DNA from: Wuchereria bancrofti
Taxonomy: Eukaryota; Nematoda; Chromadorea; Rhabditida; Onchocercidae
Direction of reading: 5' to 3'
Length of the DNA stretch: 64,000 nucleotides
Assembly (NCBI GenBank): GCA_005281725.1
Contig: SSBO01000001.1
Location: 7,486,399-7,550,398, forward strand
Under the pieces are notes generated by a model, which saw nothing but the letters and a program-made list of their open reading frames with translations, ran no database searches and was not told the DNA's origin. Both the position numbers and the translations under genes were made by a program. This document shows positions 24,880-37,100 of this stretch, piece after piece; within the stretch, counting starts at the first letter, position 1, and every line of letters begins with the position of its first letter.

Positions 24880-27800
24880 TCATTTATCTTTCGACATAAA
24901 TTGTTCAATTTCATCCACAGTTCGCGGTACATTACTCATACGTTCATTGCCATGCGACCAAATTACTATATCATCTTCAATTCGTACCTTAATTAAAGTA
25001 ATTAATAATTAATTTCAGATAACTTAATTGATAGCTAATATTTATCATTCAATCTTACGATTATAATGGTTGGACTAAAGTAAAAGTAACAATTGAATAG
25101 TTCACATTGAATAATTTTTATAAAACCAAACATTTGAGAATAAAATTCATGCATAAAAACTTCATAATTTTTATACTGAAATTAATCATATCTGATCAGA
25201 TTTAAAAAATGTTTCTGCTGGAAAACTTAATGATTAGAAAGAAAGTTTCTTTTTCATTTGCAATACATTTATTTTGGAGATCATTTATGCTTATTTAGCT
25301 TTTTTGGATACAGAATAAACTAATTTAAGTTAAGTAAATCTTTAAAAAAGAAAAGAAAAGAAAAAGGAAAAAGAAAAAAGAAAGAAAACGCTTACTCCAC
25401 CAAAACCTCTGAATTCATTTAACTTTTCTTTGATAATGAATTTGTTTTGTACTGAATCATTAAGTGCAGCATCTAGCAACTGAAATTTAAGAAATATTTT
25501 TAAAAAAATTATAATGAGTAGTTCATTAAAAGTAAAATAACATTCTTTGAGAAAAAAAGAAGGAAAAGAAAAACAAAGTTAAAAGTAAATTACAGCAAAT
25601 GAGAAGTAAACAGAAGAAAGAATAGTTAATTGATTTTTATGTACTTGAAAAATTAAATTTATATTAAAAGATACCGTATCAATAAAATAACATCCTGGTT
25701 CAATGGTTATCACCATTCTTTCACGTAAGGTACGTGTTGTACGTAAAGCCTTAAGACCTGGTAATATCGATCGAGGTTCAGCATCCTGAAAATTATTTTA
25801 CACCTGCATTTTTATTCCAATTAAAAGTAAAAATAAGGCAAAAAGTTTTCAAAAAGTTTTAGAAATTCCATGGAAATCCAAAGTATATATGATAACCCCA
25901 AAAGAATGTAAGGAAGAAAAAGAATTCCCTTCCCACTTTCGAAATCAAAATTTCTTGGTAAATTATAATTGTAAAATCTGAAATATGTTATGATAGATCA
26001 ATTCCTTTCTTTCTAGAACAGCAAGAGCAATCTCTATTATTTTGATAAAAAAATAATTTTGGAAATTTAAAAATTCAAACAATAAAAGAAATGATTCCGG
26101 AAAATCAAAAATGACAATCATTTTTCATCATAAATTAATATTAAATTATATTTTAATCTATTAATATTAATGTTCATTGATATATTTATGATATATTTGC
26201 ACTTAAATCATTTACTTAAATCATATTACTTAAATCATATTTGTATTCTTATATATATAAATTTATTAGTTAAAAATAAATATATATATAAATTAAATAT
26301 ATATATATAGTAAATTTAAATGAATATATATATATAAATTTATTAATTAAACATAAATTTATATATATAAATTTATTAATTAAAAATTTCATATTAAAAA
26401 AATTCGTTTTCTTGAATAGATAGGAGAATATTAAAAGATAAATGATAACTAACACCAAGATAACCACCACAATCATGCACATCGAGTCCCATGAAATGTC
26501 CTAGTCCATGAGGCATAAATATTGCGCCAATTCGTGCCTCTATCATCTCATCTAAATCACCGCACAATATTCCCGCATCCTTCAAATGTGACAGTATAAT
26601 TCGTTCCGCCAATATATGCATTTGATTCCATCGTAATCCTAGAAAAAAAAAGAATTCGTTTTTAAAAAAAGGAAAAATTTGTCAAAAAAATACTAAAAAT
26701 GAAATATATATTTCATATAAGTAAACTAGATATAATTTTTTTTGATTAAATATAATTTCTTTTTTATTTCCCTCATATCGATTTTTAACCTAACGAAATA
26801 CATTACGTAGTAAAATACAAAAATAGTTAAATTTTAAAAAAAATTAAATAAATAATAAAAAATGAAAATAAAAATTACATAGAATTTTTCAAAACAAAAT
26901 AATTTATATCTAAAGAAAAAAAATTTTTTAGTCTTAAAGATAAAGTAAAGTTTAAAGAATAATTATTATGATCAGCATTACTGTATCTAGGAATAATGTA
27001 TCTATTAGATCTTTGAGATTTCTCAAATAACTTAAATATAATCCCATCTTAAATTACATTAAGATTAATCAATGATCTATTGATTAATCTTAAATTACAT
27101 GGTCACATTCTGAAATATTTCGGAGAATTGTATTGCAATTCGTGTAATGTTCAGTTGAAATTAGATTCGACGTTAAGGTTAAACTAATCAAAAATTGAAA
27201 GAAAAGCCCAAATATTACGAATGAAAAATATTAAAAATTATCAAAAATTTGAATTAAATATGAAGAACTAAGACAAATAAAAAAAACAAATAAACAAAAA
27301 TAAGAGAAATGAATCAGTTGATTATACATTGGAGAAATGATAATATCAATAATTCGAGTAATAATTAAATATTAGTGAAGGACAGCTAATTAATACTGAT
27401 TCATTTCTTCATGTGTGATAATTAATGATCTATTGATTAATGATTAATTAACTAACTAATTTATTATTCAACTAATTGTGGTAAGATTAACTAATTTCTC
27501 AAGTAATCAATGTTAAACGAGAAAATAAGTAGTAAGTAAAGAAACTTGCCTGGTTTAGCAGCTTGAAACACCTCTATATTTGCAGCTAAGACAGCGTTAT
27601 AAATCATTTTTTGTTTTTCCGTAAATTTACCATTGCATGGAAATGTTGTTGTAATGTCTGATGCTAACAAAAAATAAGAAAATAAAACTAAAATAAAAAA
27701 AAAATACACAAAAAGGAAGAAATATGGTTTGTATTAATCATGGCATTTTTTTTTTCAATGTGAAAAAAGAAACAAGATATCATAATAAACAAGGAAAAAA

Positions 27801-28525
27801 AATGGTTTTTTTAATGGATATTCAAAGTTAAGGGTCAAAGGTAATTTGCTATATTTGAAACACATGAGGATCAAGCATTAACAACAAACCATAACAGTTA
27901 TATTCGGGACCCATATCGAATAAGCATAAGTCACCATCGATAATTTTCTTGGTATTTGGCGCATTTTCATGGCCATAATGTAGGATTGCACTATTGCAGC
28001 CACTAAATGTAACGAAATCTAAGAGTTTCTCGAAATTAAACTTGAAGAAATTTACGGCAATCAAAGTTTAATTTTAAATAAAAACTTTCAATGTTGAATT
28101 TACTGCAAAAAAAAGAAGAAAATATTGACATAGTTTCTTATTAAAAAATAGTTTTCCTAAGAAAAAAAAATGAAAAATCAAATTTCGTTTTAAACTTACT
28201 TTAAATTACTTACTATTAAGTAACTATTAAAAATTTAAAACTTACGATGAAGCGATGCAGGTGTAGGCCAAATGTCGACATCCTCCATAATAATAACAAT
28301 GATGTCGAAATAAGCTGCAACGATATTGTCATTTTCATTTTCATGCTTCTATTCAGTTATTTTTTTTCCATTCAAACATTTTTTTTTTAATTTAAATGCC
28401 GAATTTGCTTTTTTTTCGCCAGGATATCGAATCTAAATTTGCCCGTAAATTCTATCACAATAACAGAAAAAAAACAACAAATGACAATAACATCGACAAC
28501 AGCAACAGACAGCAATAACAATAAT

Positions 28526-28576
<51 letters not shown>

Positions 28577-30972
28577 GTAACAATAGCGACAACAGTGATA
28601 ATAACAGCAAACAGCAAACGACAAAAACAATAAGAACAGCAAACACAACACACAGAGACAACAGCAAAGACAACAACAACAATAACAGTACATAATGGAG
28701 GCACAAAACTCTATCAGATTTAAAAAAGAATGGTTTTAAATTCATACCTTTCCAATTGATATTCATATATTCCAGGCTTTATTGCTTTCATTACTGCTTT
28801 ATGTGCTTCCGATGCTACCTGAAATATTTTTATTTAGAGGAAATTTAAATTTTATATATTTCTTTTTAATGTGTTAAAAGCACGTAAAATACATACAGCT
28901 GAAACATACCAATAAATGTAGCAAACATCATACATTTTATAGTAATATCAGATGGGCCAAATAAAATAGCAGCGTTCTTTTCTTTTTTTGTTAAATTCTT
29001 ACTTACTAATGTAGCAATCATTTTCTTTTCTTGAGATAATAAAGCTGATAATTATAATATTATTTAATTACAATAATATACAACTTTTTTCTCTTTTACT
29101 AATGTAATTTTCATCATATTTTGAAATATTATTTAGTGAAATTTACATATTTATCATTCTTAAAGAGTGGGGTATTTAAAAAAACAAAAAGAGAATTAAT
29201 ATAATTTAATAATATAACCTTACAAACATAACGCATAACATCAAGTTCATAATCAGTTTTGAAAATACGAAGTTCAGCCATAATCGGATACAGTATCGCT
29301 GTATCAAAAGATAAACTAAAATACAAATGTTTACCTTTTTTATCACCTTTTTAGTATGTTTAATGAAGAAGAGGGAGAAAAGACAAATCTTCATTCAGTA
29401 ATCTTCCGCGCATTATCGATAAATCTTATGAAAAATTATTTGTCATGAATAATCTGAATCAATTACTTATTGATCGAAATTATTTTTATCTTATAATAGT
29501 ATTCTATGATATTTATAATAGTATTCTCATTTATTGTAAAGGAAAAAAAATAAGATGTAAAATTTCCACTTATTTAATCCATCAATAGTTGGCGGTTCCA
29601 ATATTTCATTGCTATCCGAATTATTAGCTTTCTCAAAAAAATTTTTGTTAAAAATTAATGCAACAAAATTTGTTTATAGCGCTGATATATTAATAATAGA
29701 TTAAAACAAATTTTACCATACAGTTAAATGATCAGCCAAACATATCATCATGCTTTTTATCATTTTAATTAATTAGATTTATCTTATATACTTTTTGTTA
29801 TTCCAACCAGTCAAACTTATTCTAACAGAGTTATTTATCAATAAATGATTGGAAGATGAAAAGAAAAACTATACCAACAACAGTACATGCTTTGCATGTA
29901 AATTTGTTAATGTTTCAATAATAATATTTTGATCGTTGAAATGTACTTCGTCAACCTCATACTTCTTCTGATACCATTCTTCATTATTGATGCTGGAAAG
30001 ATGTGATTACTCCAAATTTTGAAAAAAAAAAAAGAGAAAAACTGACATATAATAGCTATATTTTATAATTAAGAAAAAGATAAAGGAAAAAACTCAGAAA
30101 TAAATCAATAAAGCATGAAGGTTCTTTAACATTATCTAATGATAACTTACTGATTATTTACTGGTAATCATTAATATAGAATAATGAAACTAAAAATATT
30201 AAACTTTTAAAATCTTTATATTTTAATAAAATAAATGTTTCAGTAATTAGTAATCTATTTTTTTTAATAATTTCAATAATTAGTAATCTATGTTTGTTGA
30301 TTTACATTGCACTATCACTTTCCATTCTTGAAGTTTCAAATAGATGCGTATAATATTATAGCAAATATATACATAGCATAATTCAGCAATAATTTGTAAA
30401 AAAAAAGGAAAAAAGTTACTTTCCATGCCAGATAGCAAAATCCGGATGTAGTCGTGGTGGAAAAAGGAATGATTTTCCGGAATCAATATCAATTGCACCA
30501 AAACAATTGCTTTCATGAACTCCAAAAGTCCAAAAGAAATATGATTCCTTAAAAAAAAGGAATTAAAAATTGTGTAGGAAAGAAAGAGGGTTGAACAGTA
30601 ATTAATTAGCAGTAAGCATCTTTGATAGCATCGACGATTCTAGAAATGGTATTTTATGATAAACAATTGTAAAATAATATCGCAAAAAAATGACGCAATG
30701 AAGAATTTTAGGGCTAAAAAAACGATGTAGGAAAATTTTTCTGCGCGAAAAAAAATGCTTTTAGTATTAAAGAGAAATATGAAAAAATAAACTTGTCGAA
30801 ATGGAAGATCCATCGCATCTGTATTATAACGATTTTGTTCAATGCCACCTTTTAGTACTATAACACTTCCAGGTTGAACCTTATTTTTTAACATTTTCAC
30901 TAGACGTAATCGATTTTCCGTAAATAATTTAGCAGTTACAGTAAACGTTTCATTTCCCATCGTAAATGACAT
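24880..30972 (-). CDS. PEPD: Xaa-Pro dipeptidase (prolidase, peptidase family M24B)
   Basis: Cytosolic metallopeptidase that hydrolyses dipeptides with C-terminal proline or hydroxyproline. Thirteen exons: 30972-30793, 30547-30420, 29992-29875, 29631-29570, 29315-29219, 28818-28748, 28314-28246, 28002-27890, 27663-27550, 26638-26454, 25785-25675, 25479-25396, 24987-24880. They total 1440 bases, giving 479 aa (human enzyme 493). All phases agree. The N-terminal domain begins [10 protein letters not shown]. The pita-bread catalytic domain starts near residue 175 and keeps the five dimetal ligands: D271 (LFDMG), D282 (SDIT), H365 (HGLGHF), E408 (TIEPG) and E448 (VRIEDD). The product ends shortly after PRTVDEIE, as in relatives. 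Intron 9 (27549-26639) has a GC donor. Introns 1, 3 and 12 end in AAG, GAG and AAG. The start ATG lies 7 bases after a T-run acceptor, consistent with SL trans-splicing. Introns carry microsatellites and an inverted repeat. No lesion was seen. Confidence 0.97.
26200..26242. repeat. three copies of ACTTAAATCAT in a prolidase intron
   Basis: ACTTAAATCAT occurs three times with short TT/AT spacers inside intron 10 of the prolidase gene, just beside an A/T tandem array. Confidence 0.8.
26250..26390. repeat. A/T-only tandem array in a prolidase intron
   Basis: Units of about 25 to 35 bases built from (TA)4 followed by AATTTATTARTTAAA recur three to four times, almost without G or C. The array lies in intron 10, directly next to the exon encoding the HGLGHF motif. 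Confidence 0.75.
27048..27100. repeat. 13-bp perfect inverted repeat flanked by 12-bp direct repeats
   Basis: Arms AAGATTAATCAAT (27061-27073) and ATTGATTAATCTT (27079-27091) are perfectly complementary with a 5-base loop GATCT. CTTAAATTACAT occurs on both sides (27048-27059 and 27089-27100), the right copy overlapping the right arm by three bases. A related 18-base piece, AATGATCTATTGATTAAT, recurs at 27424-27441. All lie in prolidase intron 9. Confidence 0.85.
28455..28692. repeat. AAT/AAC/CAG-type low-complexity tract in a prolidase intron
   Basis: A pure (AAT)n core at about 28526-28576 is flanked by AAC-, CAA- and CAG-rich sequence. It lies in intron 6. The runs of Ile, Asn or Leu read through it are artefacts. 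Confidence 0.9.
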
Positions 30973-30982
30973 TGTCGTGCTA
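30973..30982 (-). promoter_or_regulatory. candidate SL trans-splice acceptor of prolidase gene
   Basis: On the minus strand TTCTTTTTTAG ends 7 bases before the prolidase ATG (leader CACGACA). A polypyrimidine acceptor this close to the start codon with no coding exon before it is typical of nematode spliced-leader addition. A cis-spliced 5' UTR exon ending at 31911 is the alternative. Confidence 0.6.
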
Positions 30983-31247
30983 AAAAAGAAAGAATAATTT
31001 AACTGAAATTTCCTTTTTTTTTTCTTGAAGAAATAACATTCAAATTTTATCAAAATACATTTTTTAACATTTCTATATTAAATTTTTTTAGAAAAAAAAT
31101 TGGAGGAAGAAATTTTGATTCGTCAATTTTTTTTTGCTGAAAATGCTATAAAATTGAGGCGCAAATTAAAATGAATACGAATACAATTCCATAATTTAGA
31201 AAAATAAGAACAATTAAAAATAAATGTAAAAATAATGTAATAAATGT

Positions 31248-31494
31248 AAATGTAATTGTGAATGTAATTTAGTAATTTAATTAATGAGAGAAATGATGGA
31301 ATTATGTTTTATGTTGTTGTACGAAAAATTGCAAAAGCGATTGAAATTATTTCTACAGATCATTGATACATACAAAGCAACTGAGTGGTATAGAATGTAA
31401 TAAGTTTAATCATTATAATTCATTTACAAGCAATTGAAACATTTACAATTACAAAGTAATTGTCAATGTAATTTAGTAATTAAAATTAATAATT
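31248..31494. repeat. direct repeat GTAATTGTSAATGTAATTTAG, 210 bp apart
   Basis: GTAATTGT-G/C-AATGTAATTTAG plus a following TAATTWAAATTAAT-like stretch occurs at about 31248 and 31458, in the prolidase upstream region. The sequence between is low in complexity. Confidence 0.6.
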
Positions 31495-31910
31495 AAAATA
31501 ACTGTTTAAAAAAGAAAAAATAGGAAGGAAAAATGCATAAGGGAACAGAACAATGTAATGAGTAAATATCAGAAATATAAGAAATTTTAAGAAAAATTAG
31601 AAGAAAAAAGAAAATCTAATCCGCCTTTAAATAATTTTGATAATATTTTATAATTCAGAAATTTGTAAAAAAATGTAATATTGAAATTTAGTCACACATT
31701 AATCTATATGATTAAAGTATATGACTGCAATCTCGAAACTCTGCAAATATATCAAATTGTAAATTTGAAAACAGGAAACGGAAGTTTTGTTCTTTCTTCA
31801 TATAGCTAATGGCGCAAAAAGGTGAAGAAGAGGCGGAGAAAAAATGATGAAGACAAGAAAGAAAAGTAAACTATGCGGACAAGACGACTTGGTGAGGTAA
31901 TGTAACTTAC

Positions 31911-31995
31911 CTGATACATGTATTTATTCACGTAAATGACGCAATATGTCGTCAAGGACAAACACAGTGACAGATGTGTCACTTAAAATGTTCAT
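31911..31995 (-). promoter_or_regulatory. candidate promoter or 5' leader upstream of prolidase gene
   Basis: Less AT-rich patch 940 bases upstream of the prolidase start. On the minus strand it ends in CATGTATCAG followed by GTAAGTTACA, a near-ideal splice donor. It contains the inverted repeat GTGACA-GATG-TGTCAC (around 31969) and paired TGACG/CGTCA half-sites resembling CRE elements. It could be a 5' UTR exon, the outron start, or a promoter shared with the divergent small gene. No intergenic gene was seen in 31000-32585 apart from this patch. Confidence 0.3.
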
Positions 31996-32585
31996 TTCTC
32001 CTTTTCATTCATTTCCTATAACGCTCTAGTGAATACCTTATTTGCTATCAAATAGACAATTACCATTACATTTTTGGATTAATAAATCATTTATTCATTC
32101 ATGTAAGCTATTTCTTCTAAGAATTTCAAAATGTTATTTTGAAACTTTAAAATGCTAAAATTTTCTTGAAGAATTGAGTCTTAGAAGACATTGAAGGAGG
32201 TCAATTTGGGAAATAATAACATTTTAATTAGTGTAAATTTATTAATTTGTAAAATTTTTATTAGAATTTTTTAAATTATAAGCAATGTAAATGAAAATTG
32301 ATGAATGCAAAGTGAAATGATAAATCAACGAGAAAATAAATGATAAACTAAAAAGCAAAAAGCATTTAGTAGGAAACAGAAAAAAAATATTTACAAGAAA
32401 ATTAAGAATTTCATGAAACATTCACGCATTAAACGATTAAAATTGATGATATTATTTTAGGAACTTTTGCAAATTTTGCAAAAATGCAAATTTGCCCATT
32501 TTTTTTCAACTTATGAAAACGAAAAAAAAGCATTATAAGTGATACACAATGTTTAAAGATTATTCATTAGTTTTTTTTTGAAACG

Positions 32586-34181
32586 ATGAAAGTCGGTTTA
32601 GTGTGGTATTTTACAGTGATTGCTAATTGTGTTTCCATAAAATATGTTGAGGGTAAAATTATTTTATTCTTGTAACAATTTTCAGCATCACCTGTTAGTA
32701 TTAATTTCTTCGTATCTTTCTTTCAACTTTTTACATTAATTCTGACAGCTTCATTTTCACATTTTCTTAAATTAAATCCGATTTATTAAAATCTAGAGCT
32801 CGATAACTTTTAATTACTTTCAATCAACAGTCTAATTACTTTTAAAACTATAATTTGACTACTTTCAACCTATATATAATTTGGTCATTTAAAACGTCGA
32901 ATTTGATTGCTTTGAACTAGAATTTCATTACTTTTAATCTAGAATTTATTTTTAGTCTAGAAAGTCAAATGATTATTGTTATAGTTTGATCGATTTGCTA
33001 CTAAACCATTACAAATATAATTGAGTTAGAATAGAGTGAACATGATATGAGAGAATTAATCAAAGAATTTCGTTTTTCTCCTCAACTAAAAAAATTTAAA
33101 AAATACCAAAAAAGGAAAGAAAAAAAACGACTGAAAGAATTGTATTCAAAATTATGCTATTCAAACTTACTTACATTTACTATTTCCGAAAGAAATGAGG
33201 AAAGAGTAAATGATTAATTTTGAATTTTTTTTTTCATCAAATTAATCAATTTTAAGTAAATACCTTGGCATTTCATGGCAATCCTAATGCAAACACTGCA
33301 AATACATACGATTATAGAGAAATGAGGAAAGATTCCCGGTAATTTGCTTTTTTTTTTTTTGCTCTTTTCTTACCCGTTATCCTCCCACACCAAAGTGATA
33401 TGGAAAGAAAAAGAATGAGACGAATGACAAAATAGTTGACATATTGCTAACATTATTGAGACGGAAGGATTTTTTTGTAGGAAAACAGAAACTTTTCGAA
33501 GTATCGTCAAAAGAAGCGTGAGACGTCAGCGTTACGATGAATTCATGGCTGATATGGTATGCACTGCATTGTATTTACATATATCACTGAAAGTAAAGTA
33601 ATACAAAGTAACAGGGGAATTATATAGTATTGTTGGGGAATTGACTGAAAAAGAAAAATAATACTATTAGCAATCACTATTAATTAATTTTCTTGAATAT
33701 GCTCTTGATATGATCGGAATTGTATGACGATCAAAAAATAAAAAAACAAATGAAATGAAATTTGAATTGAAAAAACATTTTTTTAAGTTTTCAACGACAT
33801 CCAAAAAAGAAGACAAGAATTTTAAATTGGGGAATGTAGTTGAAATTCAAAACAAAAATTAGAAATCATTACCCTAAAACTATGCGAACATGTAGTACTA
33901 TAATTAAGTGTAATTATTAAAATATTGATAGTAATAAATAATAATACTGATAATAACAATAAATAATAATAATAAATTAATTAATAGCAATAATAATAAA
34001 TAATAAAAGAACAAATTATATTTGCTTTCAGATCATTAAACACAGTAAAGCAGTAGCATTAACAATCGGTTTAGCAGCAACTGCCACAATTGTTATCATA
34101 GCAACCGCTGTCGCCGCAGGTACTATCGTACAGTGCTCCTTGTGCTATGATCAATTTATACCGGAAAGTATCGTACTGTAG
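32586..34181 (+). CDS. small three-exon gene, putative secretory-pathway single-pass membrane protein
   Basis: Not recognised. Exons 32586-32652, 33489-33556 and 34032-34181 (stop TAG) join in phase to give 94 aa. Residues 1-17 (MKVGLVWYFTVIANC) look like a signal peptide. Residues 26-37 form a basic segment with dibasic KR (30-31) and RR (34-35) pairs. Residues 52-78 are a strongly hydrophobic Ala/Ile/Val/Thr segment able to span a membrane. A short tail follows with C80 and C83 in a CSLC pair. Exon 3 is the best supported: it has a TTTGCTTTCAG acceptor, is clearly less AT-rich than its flanks and closes with a stop. Exon 2 has a good GTATGC donor, but its acceptor must be the second of two AGs (33488) to keep phase. 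Exon 1 is the least certain. If only exons 2 and 3 are coding, an ATG at 33544 would give 53 aa. It diverges from prolidase and converges on ncl-1. A candidate AATAAA lies at 34726. Confidence 0.45.
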
Positions 34182-37100
34182 TGAAAATAATTTGTTTTCT
34201 TTGAAATAATTTGTTTTATGTACTGATATATTTTTAATTCATCACTTTGGTACCTTTTATCTGTAGAGTTATCGATGAACTGGAATATTTAAGAGGAAAT
34301 AGAATATTGACAACAGTTAGTAGACATCGACAAATAATCAATTATCATAGGTTTGAATAATAACCAACTGCATCAGTTTGTATAATAATTATGAGAACCG
34401 CAATGATAAAATGATTATCATAGCAGTAAAAATGATTATAGTATCAATTTCCAAAGGTAATATCAATAATACCACCAGTATTCTGCTACATTAGTTTAGA
34501 AGTTCAGAGTAAAAATTTCCCTTGATCCAAAAAGATTTTAAGTAATTTCAAATAACCAATCGTTACACAGTAAATTCCTGATATCATCAATTTCGATTAT
34601 ACTTTTCAAGTTTTGTGATAACTTTTTGATAGGAAATAATTTGATCTTCTGACTTGTTTTTCTTTAGAGTAGAGAGCAAAAAAAGGTAATGAATGAAGAG
34701 CGGAACATTCATTTTAAATTTTGCCAATAAACAATTCCTATCTGTCTTCATAAGTTCAATACTTCATCGAACCTTGTAAATGATTTTTGAAATAACCCTG
34801 TTGATTAGTCGTTTAACAATAAACGACCTGTTGAATTGATCGAACAGATGAGAAAATGAGTTATTCAAGTAAATGTCTATTAAATTTTATTAGCATTGCG
34901 TAGTTAGTGCGACACTTTGATATATCTGAAATAGAATCGTCCAATTTTAAGCATCTTCCAACTTTTGCGATATATACTTCTTGGACTACTACCTACTTGT
35001 ATCATTTAATTCAAGATGGCCACGTAAACATCAATTTGACCTATTTCGTTTAATTAAGACTTCCCTCATCAAACTATCAGAAAACACATATTAAATTTTC
35101 TTCCCACTTTTCCTTTTTTCTTGCAGAAATAAATCGAATTTATGCGATATATACCATGTTGAATTTATTGAAAACAGTGAAAGGTAAAAAACAATATTCA
35201 ATTTTTTTGATAAATTTTTTACTTTTACAAAAATATTACAAAGAGAGCAGAGTAGATAAGGTACGAAACTATATGGACATATACAAAAAAAAGGAGAAAC
35301 TAGAAACGAGAGGAAAAAATAAAATTCATCTATGGATCACATTATATAAAAACTACACTGCTTAGGGTAGTGACGCAAATATTATATGATATTATAATAT
35401 ATCATATACCTTGGATTAGACCAAACATTTGGATACTAATCATTTTCTTATAGTAATTTCCAATCAAATTTAATTTCATAACGAAAAAAACCCTCTATTA
35501 TCAATTTTCCTACCAATATCATTAGCATTAATTTATGTCAGACATTATTAATGTGCATATTTGATTCATCATTTGCTGGTTTAAATCCCTAGATAATACT
35601 AGGAAACACTGAATCTTTTTTTTTATCCTTTTATTTTTACGTAATTTGAGATTTTAAATATCACACAGTGTGAAGAAAAACTAAAAAGCAAATGTTTGTC
35701 AAATTTCACACCTCTACCCTTGTTTAATCAATTTACTATCACACACAGTATAACAAATTTCGTTTTCTATACAGAATGAAAAACAAAAAAAAAGAAAAAA
35801 AACAAACAAACAAAACAAAAAGAATTTGCTATACATATGCTAACTTCTTTCGGTAGTAATAACAACAACAATATACTCGCATAAGCTGTAAGATTAGTTA
35901 GTATATCTGTGTGTGCGTTCATGCGTGTGTACATGTATGCGTACGTGATAGAGATTGTGTATGTTTGTGCACGTGTACGTATAGTTGTATGTATATGTGC
36001 GTGTAATACATTTGTATGATATTTACAAGACCGAGATGATGGTTGAAAGACATGCGAAAAAGAAGGAGACATATACATGTATAATGATAATAATTGGAGG
36101 AGAAAAAGAACTGATAATTGCGAGAAGGGCTAAACAATAGGGTATTATTATTTATTAACCAAGATGATAATAATGATGATTCAGACATAAAGAAGTTGAT
36201 GATGAGGCGATAATTGATAAGGAAAGAAAAGAACTGATAACAATAATATTTATCTTCCTTTTTTCTCTCATTAATAACTTCATCAATTCGTCAAAACAAA
36301 ACGAAAAAAAGAAAGCATTTTACTAACTGATAGCATGTCATTTACACAAGCCGCTCATAATATCTTGAATTTTGATGAGAAAAAAAGGGAGCAAGAAAAA
36401 ATCAAGTTTTGGAACATTTTGATAATAGAAATGGATGAAGGAAAAAGAATGGCGGAAAACAAAAAAAAAAACAATTTTTTTTTAGGAAAAAAATGAAATT
36501 ATATGAAATAACATATATTTATTATAATTTGTTGCTTTCGAAACAAAAAGGCGGAAGGAAGATTAAAGGAAATAAAGATGATATCAGCTGCAACATTTCT
36601 CGATTTTCTCTTTCTAATTTTGTTGAAACCATATGCAGATAAGCAATTATCACTAATATCTCCTCATAATTCAAAAATTATTCAGCTGTCGCATGTCATT
36701 CCTATTCATCTCAAAAAAAAGTATTAAAAGGAGGAAATTATCACAAAAAAAATGCCTTTACTTGGACTAAATTATCGATGACGAAGTATATTCTATATAT
36801 CACTGAATGCAAAGTCAAAAAAGAAAAAAAAAAAAGAAAACATCGTGGGCTTTTTGTTTTGAGTACAATCTATAAATGATTAGAAATAATATACTAGCAA
36901 CGCCATTAATTCGGAAAATTAGAAAATAATGAATATGAAGAAAAGTTATTACTCCTATTTCTGTCTCTTTGACTTTTAAAGAGAGAAAAAGATGAAAGGA
37001 TAATGAGAATAAATGAAGCAAAAAAAGGAAGAGGAAAAAAGCTCTGCTCGTTTAAATTGAAATTAAAAATTTACTTTTTCGAATTCTTTTATAAAAATAG

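Noticed and set aside
28387..28766. Open frames on both strands rich in Ile, Leu, Val or Thr
   Set aside because: They read an AAT/CAA/CAG low-complexity tract inside prolidase intron 6, between two exons fixed by homology.
36039..36060. Match to the seed of nematode miR-71 (TGAAAGACATG)
   Set aside because: The rest of the mature sequence does not match and no complementary arm is seen.
35767..36188. Minus-strand His/Thr/Tyr-rich frames of about 90-100 codons
   Set aside because: They lie on an alternating TG/TACG simple repeat, with no splice context or family signature.
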